DNA of 64,000 bases. It comes from Urechis unicinctus. Lineage: Eukaryota; Annelida; Polychaeta; Xenopneusta; Urechidae. Shown in pieces: positions 1 through 14,950 of the stretch. Positions within the stretch are counted from its first letter, which is position 1. The number at the start of each line of letters is the position of its first letter. The notes beneath the pieces were generated by a model. It was not told the DNA's origin. It did no database searches and was given only the letters and a program-made list of their open reading frames with translations. The DNA lies in contig CM067343.1 of the NCBI GenBank assembly GCA_034190875.2, forward strand, positions 27,200,954-27,264,953, written 5' to 3'. The position numbers were made by a program, and so were the translations under genes.

Positions 1-1529
1 CCTGAAAAACCGGTTTAACGTACAGATGACCAAACCTTTGGAACAATCTAAATCTACAGTTTCACATTATAGTTCCGTGACGTCTGCATTAGCCTTAGCG
101 GCTTTCTTAAATTGTGCTTTACAACAGACGTTATGGCCCGTTGAATGTAAGACAATTACATCCACATCGGATATATGAGGGACGACAGTTGTGTTTACGA
201 TTCCACATAGAAATGTATATGCTGGCAATTGATTGAATGCATTTTACACATGAATGCTCAAAAATTGTGAGTAGCAGGTTGAGCTAAAACAATTATCAAG
301 TACGCAGTGAATGGTTGTTGCAAACTCAGGAACCATTTATTCCAAGTTGTTGCAAGAGTATTTGGTGTGTACGGTTCGTATTTCAGAGACACGGTCAAAC
401 CAGAGTACACAACTTGTTTCGGTGTAATATACATAGGTTTATCTTAATTGCCTTTTGTGTGCCAATATAACACGCGCGGACCATATACCAACCTAACTAT
501 ATACGGACATGCTATTACTTGATACAACCACTATAATCTGTTCAATTAGAGTTGTGCTTTACATCTTATCATTCTGCTTATCCATCAAGTCAATTCGCAT
601 TTCTAAACACAACCTTTTATATCCAGTGATTAGGAACGCTCTCACAGCTGCAAGCCTGCTGCTTGAAGGGTATATTGGATTTGCAGATAAAGATCTATCA
701 CAGCAAAACAAATTAAAGTTTAATTATTTATTAGTCACGAAGGACGTAAACGTGGTGTCTTGCTGAATAATCATTGACAAGATAAAGTATAATTAACAAA
801 TTGTTGTCAAGTATGTTAAGTCCATATCGATACGCATCAAGGATTAGGATGTCCATAATTGGAACCGTCAAGTACTTTATCAATACGCTGGTTAAATGTC
901 TACATTTTTCTAATTAACGAAGTGGACATAAACGATACCTTCGTGGTATTATAGTTAATACAGACATTAAGCTCGAGATCTCTTACGAAAACTCTACATG
1001 AACTATACGGCTTGCATGCTTGTCATGTCGTCCTATCGCATATGGTTTAGCTGACATTTTAGAAGGCAATTCAATTGATCGAATAAATGCATTAACATAT
1101 TTCCGGCCAATCATTCTCCTTGAATGAGGTAACAAATTCACTGAACGCGAACCTGCGATACAAGTCAGTCATAACATCTCAGCAATGTCCACATGCTTTT
1201 CCGATCTTCTGTGAACGTATTATAAATACAAGTATGCTCAAATGTGATCACCTTGTCCGTGGGAAGTTGCATTGACACAACAATTCTCAAATTGCATTAT
1301 AGACCAATTTTATTGCTTTCCTTACGTTGCGAATAAGTATTTTAATAACCATGCCCAGTAATGCAGTACCAGATTGTGTTGAGGCGTAACTCGCGATATC
1401 ACAATGACCGCTGGCTTGGAGAATATAATCCGCCCACTTATTTCATATTCATAGTCCTTTTCACAAGAAACGTCAGAGGTTGTTTTGTTTTGCACGAAGC
1501 TTATCAAAGAAGCTATTTGTACTGAATAT
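1..1529. other. intergenic, nothing recognised
   Basis: AT-rich sequence with stops in all frames. Short open stretches such as 509-766 (+) and 1,322-1,507 (-) show no domain, no Cys or Gly pattern and no splice structure that I can support. I see no RNA gene here. Confidence 0.6.
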
Positions 1530-2620
1530 TAAGAACGCATTCGTGCCCATCATCATGGTTTTGATACCAACCCTTTTCATCAAAAGTAGCTGATCATGTT
1601 ATCAAAATAATTGGCAATTCTGTCAGTTTGTTATCTGGGTAGCGCTTACTGTCAATACAGGTTTCTGAGACAAACTATTCTAACAAAGCGCCTATCATGG
1701 TACTTGAGAACCACCCATACACTATAACATTATCATCATTGCTACTTCCAGTAATCAACTGCTTTGAGAGCAAATGCGCTATAACATTTTATGTTGCCTT
1801 TATAATAGCCCAGCGGCCTTGACGAGGTCCCTTTGATATACATGTTAAGACTACATTTCTTTGAACACGTACGCGATTAGCGGTAGATGAAAAGTGGAGC
1901 CACGGGTATCATTGGCAGAATCTTTCAATAGAAGAAACATAGTGTGGTCAAGTTTCTGAACCAGTATATTTCTGGTTGGTATCCTCACTTCGTTAGTTGT
2001 GAGCATTGTTCTGAATACTGAACGTATTGAAGTGTTACTATGAAGAAATTTTGTTGAGTTTAATGATCAATTTCAATGACATCATAATGACACCCACACA
2101 AAAAGAACGTTTGATGGATGTTGACAATAAGACATGAGTATGTGATATAATGATGTTAATAGCATAACATCCATGACTATCCCCCATATCACTCATGTTG
2201 GTTGTAAGCGTTCATTTGTAGTATGATTTAGTATTACAGCATATGTGAGGTTTATGACCGCGAGTCCTAACTTTCCTTCTACCAATTTAATTGCCCATTG
2301 TATTCTCATTGTGTGACTGTTGGCTTTATATATGCTCTATACAATTAAAATAAGCTCCAATCTCCTAATCATCGGCTTTTACTTAATATGTGTAATCAGA
2401 ATATACTTCTATATGGTAAAGATTTTGGAAGGTTTAAGTCACTGAATTCAAGAGGCAGTACGATGTGCTCCCCCGTAAGTCTGTATACTTGGGTAGCTTA
2501 AGAAGGTAAATCACCCTCAGGTGTGACAAAGAGGTTTAGAATCCTGTTTCAAACGATCATTCAATAAGCGTACTTACTGATCTTACTTGTCTGCTTTGTA
2601 ATCAGTGCTTGCAAATGTAT
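1530..2620 (+). repeat. 1.1-kb direct duplication, copy 1
   Basis: This stretch is colinear with 25,785-26,880 in the same orientation. Shared landmarks in the same order include a block beginning GAACGCATTCATGCCCAT-like, then GTTATCTGGGTAGC, GTAATCAACT, CGGCCTTGACGA, CATGTTAAGACTACATTTCT, TTCTATATGGTAAAG, and GACAAAGAGGTT with an AATCCTG. By eye identity is about 70-80% with small indels, so it is an old duplication or two copies of one long dispersed repeat. I see no coding content in either copy. Confidence 0.75.
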
Positions 2621-5600
2621 AATTTAATACTATTTATATATATTTACATATATATATGTTAATTTCTATGTATATACATATAAACAAATATCTATAGGTA
2701 AATTTTCACCGTGGTTTCACACAGAGAGTATATATGACGATAGCGTGTCAAACATATTATTTCACCTCATGTCAAGGATTGGACATTTTAAATGGGCTCG
2801 ATGCGGAGCAATCAGCGTTTATTTGCTTAATATACCTTATCTTACCGCCAAAACTTCTCGGATATTTAAGAACCTACCGTAGTTAATTAAGCAAATACAT
2901 GCTTTCATAACTTTTAAGTCATAGCGCAGTTGTCATGCACTGCTGGTTAAATAACACTGAATAATTTATGAATACATCATGGTTATCTTATTGGAACTTA
3001 TGGTTGACGATCACTTATTAGATTACTAAGTACTAATTTATACGAACCACTTTATACAAATGCACACTGTCAAATACTAATCCAATATCAGATCCATGAA
3101 TTAACTACCAAGTAGGCAACCAATTCAGCAGATTTGATTAGTGACATACTCGTTACTTGGCGAAGCTTTAGACAATAATGTACAATGGTACTTGATGCTT
3201 CCGTGTTAAGTGAGCTACATGCTGTTTATTGGTTGGCATTGTTTGGCTTCACGCTATATGTCGATGGGTTGTTTCATAGATTTGTGTTTTCTAGTCTCTA
3301 GCAAGTAATGGTCGCGACCCTCTCTACACAACGGAATTTATCACAACAAGCCGAGCCACTTTTATTCAATGTCGAATGTTCAGAAGGTTTAATGAGTCTA
3401 CAAAATACGACGCTAATAATAGGAGGAAATATGCAACCGGTTGCAAACGTGCGAGTTATTTTCTTCTGTGACGTAAATGCCGAAGCTCTGGAGCGATTTG
3501 CGCTTTCACTTTGTCGGTTCAAATGATTTCGCCTTTACCAGAGCATGTTTGTCATTCATACTCCTCTAATGGACCCATTGAGTCGCGATATTATTTCACC
3601 TGGTGAGGCATATCTCGTATGCACTAACACCTTAGCTGTATATGCGATCTGTGAATTTTCAATTGATTGAAGCTTTGAATATACCTCGCTCATGCACCAA
3701 ATGCTGCGTAGCCTCATTTTAGTCTCCACGTAGGAATCACTCGGTATCAAACCTTTTAAGATGGCGACAGCCGTCCACACACTTGCCTTACATGAAATAT
3801 GCTCTTAATATATCATGACCAATAGCTCGTATAATTTTGTTTATAATTTCGAGGTACACTAGATAACGAAGAAAATTCTGCCACATTGATATGATAATTT
3901 AATGTTCTAGTTCCGTCAATCGGATTATGATCCTTGGTGAATGTTTAAGTGTAACAGTGTATCCACACTGACCGTTTTCCAATACATCCCTGTGTCCTTT
4001 GAAATCGATCAACGCCGCCATGATTAAGGTTGTACTGATTACTTTCCTCAGGCACAATATCTTTGCAGGGGTCATATCAACATAAAAGAAAACTCCATTC
4101 AAAGCTTCCAGGGACTTTGTATAGCAACTACAAAAAAAGTGATTGAATGATCTTTATGTAAGGTTAATCTCATAAGGCAAAAGTAAAAATACCATAAACA
4201 ATGTGGCAAATGTCAGATATTGAGTTCCATGCATTTTTTTCGTTTCCTAAGGCTCATGATTGTTAACATGTATATGATTCGAAGGACATTGTATCGATAA
4301 TATATTAGCTCAAATCATACTGTAGTGGGCGGTAGGGCACCTATCAAATATAGTTTCCTTGTAAATGCAGAGGAGGCAGAGAATATTGCAAGCCTCTTGA
4401 AGCAAAAGATTGAATTTATCCAAGGCTAGGTTGTTTTATTGGCCGCGACAAAGTGTAATAAGGTGGCACAGGCAATAAGTGTAATGCCATTACTGCCAAG
4501 TGACAAGTAAACTAAACGATTCGTCATCACGAACATCCGCTTTAAATATATTTGTTTCATCATGGTAGTGAGCTGTTTCATCATGGTAGTGATAGTCGAT
4601 GGTCGATAACTGATTATAACTCTCTCGGGATTACTAAATTATCAGTTTAGAAAAGCCGTACGTTAAACAAAGGACATGGAAATGTGACGAGGAGGAAACC
4701 CAGCGATGTTTAACTGCATGTTGTCTACCGGCCGAGGCTTCCTGTCATCTCTGTTGATGTCACGTTATATTAGATCATTTAGGAAGATGCTATAGCGCAG
4801 GCGGTCGAACAACACAGGGTACATTCGACTGCTATTTGAGGCACATTACCAGCAGGTATTCCGAAACCAATTAGAGAAACACCATTGAGAGTTCTGAATA
4901 TAGATGATGTTATTTCTATGTGATATTGCCTTGGTGCTTTATGCTGCTGAATGGTCGCACCAAATGCGTGGCTCACCGGATGTACGTTGGAAAACCTTCA
5001 AAGAGGGAATGGAGTTTAATAAGCCGGTTAAATCAACGGGTTCATGCTAAGTAATAACGCATGAGTGGACTCATCCCTCACATCGCAATTTTATCAGCAT
5101 CGTACTTTCATCTCGTTTTGGATAGTACAGTCCATGGCATTGGCTTTGAGGCAAAGTATAAATACATCAAATGCTACAGGGTACATAGGCAGTAATTCAA
5201 AAGCACAGCTATGGGACCAATGAGCATTTTAATACGATGCTTGAAAGGTTGTGATGTTTTTTTCAACGTTTTGCATTAATAAGATCACCACCTACATAGT
5301 GGATGACTCTTCCGTGAACATAATCACCTCGCCTCCCAGAATTAATGGCCTTTCTCGACCATCAAAATAAAACTAATAAACACAAAAACATCGTCCTTTG
5401 GGAGATATCCCAAAGTTATTTTGACTAAACAGTATGCATGTGTCACAACCATTCACGTAAATAGTAAAACTGCATAATAACATAATAAAAGGGTACGCGC
5501 TACTGGAAGCTGTATGGATAAGACTAGTGGTGAATAACTTTCGCGGTGAATAACTTTCTAAGTTGAGTTTGCAAGCATAATGGTTTTCTGGGAATGTTAT

Positions 5601-8600
5601 GACAATACACTGGGGGTTAGCTTTGTTAAAACGTTGATGCATAAATGAGAATATTGTAATAAAATAAATATAATAAATGCCTGAAATATCATCACTCGTT
5701 GCATCAAGAGCTAGTTTCTCATCAACAAAACCATGTATGGCATTACTTTAAAACGAACTTTGTCAGGGTTACAATTTAAACAAAAGAACCAAAGAAACTT
5801 GATCGCATAACTTGTTTGACAGATGTGAGTTATCTGTGCAGGCATATTGCGCAGAAGACAATTACGGCAGTGTCCTGACTACAGAAAGGTCCAGGTTCAT
5901 AAAGACATAAAGTGTGCTTCACGTGTAGGCATTTTGCTGGTCTACCTGAGTTTGGTTGTGTGGCTGTACAACGTTTGACATGCCGAAGCATTTTCGCTGT
6001 GCGTGACATAACCAGCTGTTAAAACAAATTGAGTAGTATTGAATGATACATGTGGTGGATAATTTATTGTAAAAATAAATTGAACTATAAACGAATTATT
6101 ATAATTGCAGCGACTGTCCGTGGCAGCACCATTGTATTAAATACACCTACATTATTGATTATTGCACAACTAAACATTAGACAAATCGGGCATATACTGA
6201 AGGCTTCCAGAACATTATCTTTGCTGGGTCTCAGCACGAGGAAGTCGGCTGATGCAATGGTATGGATATTGCTGTCAGGGGACTATTTACATAACGCAAA
6301 TGTGAACAACCGCCGTTAACATTATAAGCTGCAAAATGGATATGTTTGGAAGCAACGACCGTAGTACCCATTTATCTATTCGAGGATTTTATTTGATACC
6401 TTTGAAGATGTCCAAATAATGTTACAATTATAATGCCCTCCCCCACCATAACCTTATTCCAGTGAATGCATACATCTATTAATTTGCTGTATTCTTGATC
6501 TTATGAGGCTATCTAAAATGAATGGAAAAAAACTTGTCCCTGCTGTTTGATAAACGCATAATCAACTTACGGGTTCAAATCTGCATAATTTGCTCAAAAA
6601 CATTCCAGGTTACCTGGCCGTGTCATTGTACGGTTATATAATGATGATATATTAAATTTAGTGGATTACCTGTTCAGCCTGAATTTAATCGCGTGCAAGA
6701 ATTAGACAAAAATGCATTGTCTGAGATGATTTTATACATTTATATACAGAGAATGCTGTGTATGGCCTTATTATGTGTAAACTGTGGTATGCGCAATGCT
6801 ACCTTGTTCATTCAGTCATAAAGCGAAAACGGAGTGCGATTTTCTTTGAGCTCAAATGCCTTATGTTCCACCATATAATGTAAAATATGCATCTATTAGC
6901 TACGCGCATCATGACACGGTTTCCTGCAAATGAAAACACAATGACCCTACGCATTTATAGGATTGTCGAAACTGCAATAGGTGGGCGAGCCGTTGGTGGA
7001 CAAACAGCATAGCTTGTCTAGCTACTGGTGCTGGTTTGATATGGATATTTATATATCTTGATATCGGATGATATGGGCAAGATGATTTCATTCGGCGAGT
7101 AAATACAGAAACATTTGGTACATAGAAAACATGTTGTGTGCAGTTTCCAGATCTGACGTAACTATAGTGTATGTGGCTCCGCAAACAGGGAAATGCAGAT
7201 AATAAACTATGCGGATGTGAAATTAAAGCTAATGATAATAGATGCATATCACATAAAAGAATCAATTAAATTATATGCATAATCCTATAAGCAACGATTT
7301 GCGGTTAAATGACGGCGAGATCAGTATGTATTATGAATAGGTCAATTTGGAACCTAGTCTGTTTGGTGGTGACCGAATGCATCAATCAATAATCTCTAAA
7401 ACATTGCTTTCATGCAGGCGTATGTTGCTATCCTCTAATTGTCATTTCACTACATTATCAGTGGAACCAATTATCCCAAGTTAGATTCAGTAGTCTAAAA
7501 CGGATCCACATAGAGAATAGTTGGCGATCTAGATCCTGTACAAATGGTCACCATAAAACGTGCAGTTGACAATAACTATAACGACTCTCGCAAAAGCGAA
7601 ATTGTCAAGACATTATTGATGATATAAAAGCACGTATCGTGATTGAACAGAAGTATATATTCTATCGCTACAAATTGACTTTTTTATAAACCATTAGAAG
7701 GTGTTTACTAAATTAATCACGAAGCATATATATTTCAGGATTTTTCATAAAATGTTGCTATTGTCGATGCTAGTTTACCTAGGTATTTGTCCGTTTTCCT
7801 ATAATGACTTGTGGTTGTGATGCTACAAAGAATATCATTAAGATAAAGCAATATGATTAATGGATGGATTGTTCAATGTCATAAACTGTATCAACTACAT
7901 GTGCATGAAAGGTATTCAAACGGATGGAACATGCGCATTGCTCTGCTCATCTGAAAGCGGACTGCACGTATACTTCAACGAATGAATAAGTGACAACGAT
8001 TGGTCGATCCACCAATGAAATATTATGCTTTTGAAACAGAGCAAGTACGATCGTGTTAAGTGAGCAAAGAGAATGATACCCATTCAGTTTGCTATTAACT
8101 GTTCCGCTATTTTTAACATATATCTCTATTTCTATATGGTAATCGAAAGGCAGAGTCAATCATATAAATATTTACCTTGATTTCGTACTGCGACATGTCT
8201 TTGACAAGCGTTTGAGTAGTACCAAAGCGCCTACAGTTAGAACTTCAGCTGTAGATGGATGCAACCTGTGATGCTATATTTTGACAACAAAAGCTGCATT
8301 ACGGAACTATCAGGTCAAACAAGCTGGTCTTGCGTAATACCATAGTTCTAAAATACTCACATCAATAGGTCTCAAAATACCTGTAAACTATGATTATCAT
8401 CGAATTATAATTTCAACAACTTAATCGATTTGAAAATCCGATCGAATATATTTTGTGTATACTATATAATTTGTATCTGCCGTACTATCATCAATGGCTT
8501 GAAGCGTTCGTTATTTCGACCAGTCTATTGATCTGTCAAAGTCAAATGACTTGAGTGTAAGCCACTCTTAACAGTAAGGATAGTTGTCATTAGACTATTT

Positions 8601-8788
8601 TCTCTCATGTTTATAATGTTTGCAATCCATTCCATGTTGCACACAAACCAATTAGTTTGAATTGCGATCCAATCTATTTTAATCGAAATCGTATTTTTTT
8701 TTATTGCAGTTTAAGAACACGTTAGTTCCTTTTATTATGATTGTTATCATTAGAATAAGACAATAAGGCAATATTTAAAAATAACGCC
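2621..8788. other. intergenic, decayed repeat DNA
   Basis: No gene recognised. It contains a perfect 2-copy tandem duplication around 4,553-4,592 (unit TGTTTCATCATGGTAGTGA plus two bases) and a 16-bp double near 5,525-5,560 (GTGAATAACTTTC core). It also holds a segment at about 7,010-7,180 that is recognisably related to 14,753-14,950. The longest open stretch, 6,909-7,265 on the minus strand, lies over that repeat and has no recognisable domain. Confidence 0.5.
7010..7180 (+). repeat. diverged dispersed repeat, copy 1 (pair with 14,753-14,950)
   Basis: The two segments share, in order, GCTGRTTTRATA, TTTATATATCTTGAYATCGG, a TGGGCAA block, a TTCGGC-AA block and a TTGYRCACA block. Identity is about 60-65% by eye. 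No function can be assigned; it is probably a fragment of an old transposable element. Confidence 0.45.
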
Positions 8789-9370
<582 letters not shown>

Positions 9371-12329
9371 TTGCAGAAGTGTTGTTAGAAAACCGGCTGA
9401 GAATAATTGCTTCCTACTGTTTTACGACGGCATTTAAAACATAGCAATTATGCTTCTCGGCGACGGAATTATTTACATGCAATAAAACAACGTCTGTTCT
9501 GTACCATTGTTAACTGTAGACTGCGCAGAATGCAGCCCTCTTCAGCCTCTTTCATTGCACACAATTTAATGCATGCACCTGTTGCCAAATGAAAAGCATC
9601 TGTACAATCCTTTCAGTACATGCTATTGATAGCCACTGATTGCTTCTGCTTTTGTTTGTTCGAAATGAGTGTATGCATAAGTCCGGGACTTTGGTTCCAT
9701 CATCACAACCTCCTCCTTGTTTGTCTGACGTATCTGCGCTTTACGTTGTGCTTGTATCATTGAAGGGTGTGAGTCGGAAGACAACACCGCTGAACCGTTC
9801 ATCCTTTGATCCGCACATAACTGCATACCCAACTATGACCTTCGCCAACATATATGTATAATCTGTTTCTCATTTTGATGAGGTAATGCTATAAGTTTTC
9901 AACTGAGATGTCTGCATATATGTCTGGGAAAATGGAAAATTCATGACAATGCTTGAAAAGCATCATTAATTGATGTGATTTATTTCGTATACATAGTATT
10001 AAGGATAGTGCATGGTAACCGACGGTCATTTGTGTAGTTAGACGAGCCCAGATCAGACAGCTATTGAATTAGAATTTTTTTTATCAATGTGCTTTTTAGA
10101 CAATAGTAAAGGAAGCGGGTGCAGAAATCAGAATTCGAAGTATATCAAACCGTTTTGACATGCTTTGTGTTATTTTCTCTCGGTAACGTCGTTGTAATAT
10201 ATGCAATAATGCGAAAACCGTGCAGCAGTAGCTCTATGGTTCTCACACGTAATGTGACTGCAACATCCCGTAACTAGCCAAACAAATACAAGTTCAGCTT
10301 ATATTGTTGATTGTCAGATATTATCAGTTTGGTGCTTTTATCTGTCATGGATACTTTAGATGTTGGCTGATGGCTATGAACTCACGGTTAGAATCGGCGA
10401 TGAGCATGGCAGGGTCAACGCGTGGGGTTAGCGTAGAGTAGTGGCAAGGGTAAGGTTGGAATAATTCAGGGAATTAGTGTCGGGTAACAAAAAGGATAAA
10501 CGCGGGTTACAGTAGGGAAAAATGACGGGAAGTATTATAAATAACTGCAAAAATATCGCAGAAAAACCGTACTGTGTCTTCATTTAGCAATTCTGGGTCA
10601 TTTATAGCTTATTTTTTGGCTTGTGAACAATGGTTTTTTTTTAAAAGCATGAAACGTTCTGTCTATATTATAAGAGTGACCTTAGTGTGGTGCATGTGGA
10701 GAGCTTACACGTGCTTCCATTATCGATGAATAGGTAATTTACTCACCAGAGCATGAAAGCGTGGGCAGTTAAACGTGCAGTCACAACCTGCATTGCTTGG
10801 TACTAAATATTGAGCATTGTAATAAATTGTAATGTTGTATACTTGTTTGTTTCCCTAACAAATTGTTGAAGTAAAAATTAAGAACTGAATCGTTAAAAGG
10901 ATGAACACATAAAAATCATATGGATGCAAAGTTACAACGAGCAAGGCCAATACTGCCGTGTTCTGAGTCCTCAATTTATAGACATTACGATGATGATCAC
11001 ATTAACGCGTTAAATTATACACCATTGCAGCGTATTGGAAACTAATAGAGTTAATTAAAAAGCGTATATATTGGACGCCCATGACGTATCACCAACTATA
11101 TAATACTGCACATGATTCAGCATAGCTCCGTCTGGGTACCACCACATGCGGTGTTTGTATTCCGTGAAGTGCCTTAATGGAGTAAATTGCCACTAAATGC
11201 GCTTAGCGGTAGGATACCTTAGGTGAGAGGCTAATGTCAACGTTCTCATATGAGGCTTACAAGCTGAGTGTTCACTTCACATACACTTTCGCTAACTAAA
11301 TTAATTAGAAGTGGCGGAGGGGCGGAGGGAGGCACTCCAATTACTTACCTTAAGGTTTTTGTGACAGTGAAGTATTAACAAATGGCTAGAGGGTGCTGAG
11401 AAAAGGTTTTTGATGTAATTACAGCGACATCCGGTCGGTTAAACGACGCCGTTTTGTATAAGGTGATTTTGGATATACATGCTTCGCCAATGTCACTATT
11501 TAATGAAGCGTCCATTGAAACTAGTCACAATTTCCCCTACTCGTGTACGAATCTATTTCTCACATTTTCTAAACTATAATATGTACCTTTAACTTTGCTT
11601 TATATCTAGCTTCAGGGTATTGCGACAACAAAGTGATTTACAAACAATGTCTCGTCATTTATGGGATAACTGACACCTGTTCTTATAAGTTGCATTTGAA
11701 TTTTATTATAGGATTCAATGAATGCATGAATGCCATATATGTACCATTCCCATCCATCATTAGCCACTGTACCTGTGCTCATATTCCCATGCTTACCACC
11801 ATGTGTCAGATGATTCATCTGTACAATGTTCTTAGTGTACTCTTTGTGTGTACGTAAGCCGCAGGCGTGTCGGTCAAATTTACAATTGAATTGCCTTGCG
11901 CGTAATGTCCTTGGCGCACGCAGGTGTTGTGCAGGGCAAGTAAACACCAGAAAGGGAAAATAGAATTGAAATGAAAGGGAATGCAGTCAATGATAACAAA
12001 TATTTGAACGACGACGAAATCTTTAGGATTCACAAATTAAGATATAGTTGCCCACCCTATACATTTGATTATTAACGCGAGGTGAGAATATCAACTCTGA
12101 GCATTCAATATTGACTCATAGAAACCATTTAGACATTTGACCCTGCAAAAGAAGCCAGCCAGCTGGAAAGGCCACACATCCTTCTGTTAGGCAAGCTCAC
12201 GAAGTTATCAGCATAATTTTATTAGGAAATATGTCACCCACACGCCCAAAACCACTACTTAAATAGTTCTGTCTGGAATTCATTTTGGCTTACTTTAACT
12301 GCTTCATTGTAGTTCAGCATCAAAGCACG

Positions 12330-12700
12330 ACAATGGAAACGAGCACAAATGGCATTCAGCTTGCATGTTTTTGTCATGTTGACCCGCATGCTGCAGTATT
12401 AACCATTTAGCCAAACAGCGACATTGTGATTGCCTTAATCTGATATGCACTGCAGTAAAGGTGTTTTCAATAAGAGGTTATGAATGATCTAGAGTATGTT
12501 AGTTCAACCTAATGATATTTCCCCGCCGCATTTCCTGACTCACTACATGCTGAGACCCAGGAGCAGGGCTTACACAATATACAATTAAGCTTGTCATCAA
12601 GATGTGGGGCAAATACGTTGTGACTGAGGCTTTTGCAGATATCCAATAACAGCAACAGCATTCGGCGCTTTGTATGATATGTATTGGTGCAATATAGAAC
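12330..12700 (+). repeat. old dispersed repeat, copy related to 18,220-18,560 and about 20,190-20,260
   Basis: It shares AGCGACATTGTGATTGCCTT with 18,262-18,290, then GCATTTCC, CTGACTCAC and CATGCTRAG blocks, and a final AATAACAGCAACA block, all in the same order. A TGTCATGTTG...TGCAGT...ATTAACC block is shared with about 20,211-20,245. The copies are heavily diverged and no coding sequence is preserved. Confidence 0.55.
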
Positions 12701-14752
12701 GAGAAAAACGCTCCGCAATTATACCAGGTATGTTTTGTTCTTAAATATACCAAGACTCTTAGACGAACGAATCGCAGATAATTGTCTTTGGATGGTTGTG
12801 GATTTTTAGCAATTACGGCAAGCTTTAGAAGCCGGAGCATGGGTTTATTGCGTTGTTCACACACATCGACAATCATATAAGCGCAAGTATTTAGAAAGAA
12901 CAAAAAGCTAAGGCACAAAGATTTGACATGCTGAAGAAGCAATTTACGCTTCTAAGAACTAAACCTGTCTGTCCACGAAAAAGCAAGATTTATGGGGTCA
13001 TGTAGTACTAATTGCTTGCGGATAATTACGGGAAGGTGTAGGGGCCATGGGAGAGAATGGACATGTGATCTCAAGGGCAACTAATTGCGTGAGCTCCCTT
13101 TACAGGTGACTTGGTTTTATCCCAAACTACAATGATTGCTTGATTAGCATATACATATCATATCTTAATCAAGTCCATATGAATAATAAAGATAACCGTT
13201 TTTGTCTTTAAGACCCGGTGCACTATCTTGGTGTTGAAAAACAACAACCCTGGAAGTCACGACCATATCACTCGTCGTGTTGATGGAAACAAATGCAACG
13301 ACCAAGGGACTTTACCAAATTAACATATGTAGTCAAATCCTGTCAATTCAATGATAACCAATTTTCATCATTTTACTAACAAAGAGTCTAATCGTGAAAG
13401 TCATTGTCATCATATCTGACAAAAGAGTCGAATCAGGGTGATCTGATAACTTTCATCCTTAACATGTTGGCAGAATTTTTATAGCAATATCATGATAAAT
13501 ATCAGTATGAATATAGCCACAACTCTTATGTATAGTAAGGTTTCAAAGAATAACGTTAATAATATAGAGCTTGTATTTTATACAAAGCTATGGACTATAA
13601 GACGATCATCCCGACACCTCGCGGAATTCTGCTGACCGTCAAAAGCTTGGCATCCGCAATGGCGAAATATGGTTGATGCAGCTTAAAAAGTGTTGGTAAA
13701 AGATGTCAGCTAGGGAGGTCGAAATCAACAACCTTATCCTAAATGCAGTCTGAGATCTTGGGAGATTTGCCTAATGCATCACCATCCAATGCAGCTGATA
13801 CAATCATGGATTTGGCCATTCCTCTTATATAAGGGAAAATGGATAAAAAGTCGCTTTATCAGACTGTTATATGCTGAACCTTCTTCCAATCCCATGTGCC
13901 GGCCGTAAAGGTTTTCTAAATGTGCAAGCGGCTGTGACAAGATAACAGCATACTCTCGCAGCTGGGTAAGTGATGATTAAAGTGCGAATATCTTACGCAG
14001 CAGAGGTTCTATCATCATGGTTTTATGCATTGCACCAAACACTGAAAGTTATTGGTTCCTTCAAGTTCTGGTCTAGAAAATACGTTACTATCAAGTCGCT
14101 AGTGATGAAAGTTAGTAATTTATTCCCAGGAAGTACTGTCGTTAAAATGCCTCGTTCAAAAGGCTCGGCATAAAAATGCGTTGTCAGGGTCACGACTACA
14201 ATCGTAAGCCTTGAGGACCTCGATACTCTTATGTTATTTGTGCCGGCACATTGCTTCACGGATAGTTTACGCTATCTGGTATAACTACATAAGTCAATAA
14301 CCCTTTCTATAACTCTTTTATACAAGCATATCTCCTCGTGTAATCATATAGTAAGATTGACTGTGGGAGGTTTGGGATTCAAAAGCATTGTTTTAGCAGA
14401 CTTCGTTTGTGTTGTCATGCTTATAATAGCAAAAAAAGTAGTAGTTCGCTCAACATAGTATGATACTGTCCCACAGTGCAGTTTTATTACAGCTGTTCGT
14501 AGTTTAAAGTCATTTATGTCAACAAAGTCTACATCAAATATATTTCTGGATGCACTCATCTCTGAAGAAATACTTCTCTGATATGTGTGCTTGTCATGCT
14601 CAATATTTGTAATAGTTCAAGAAAAGTAGTATTGCTGTTGTGAATAATTAGCACCTGTGGAGCTGTTGAGGAAAACCTTCGCTATGACTTGAGCTCAAGA
14701 AGTCATTATTATCAAGTAAGCTAGGCCCCGACGTTATTCATGGTTAACAACA

Positions 14753-14950
14753 TTGCCAGTTAAACGTGCTGATTTAATACGAATTATTTTATATATCTTG
14801 ACATCGGGAGGCATAGACAATGTTTCTATATTGGGCAAACGGATATCGTTCGGCAAATATATATATTGGCCCCGTCTGTTGCACACACTAAGATATGTAG
14901 CGTCCATAGCAGCCAATGTACGTCGTTGCCAGTCCGGCATCACCTGAAGT
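14753..14950 (+). repeat. diverged dispersed repeat, copy 2 (pair with 7,010-7,180)
   Basis: Colinear with the segment at 7,010-7,180 as described there. It can be read open on both strands for 64 to 77 codons, but neither translation resembles a known domain. Confidence 0.45.

Noticed and set aside
6540-6600. tRNA-like GGGTTCAAATCTG box near 6,571
   Set aside because: No matching A box or foldable acceptor stem at the right distance.
10380-10530. Interstitial telomere-like array (GGGTTA words)
   Set aside because: Words are scattered and not in tandem register; composition bias is enough to explain them.
12499-12942. 147-codon minus-strand open frame with a run of four Cys
   Set aside because: Lies over an old dispersed repeat, shows no domain, and its relative at 18,220-18,560 is not open in the same way.
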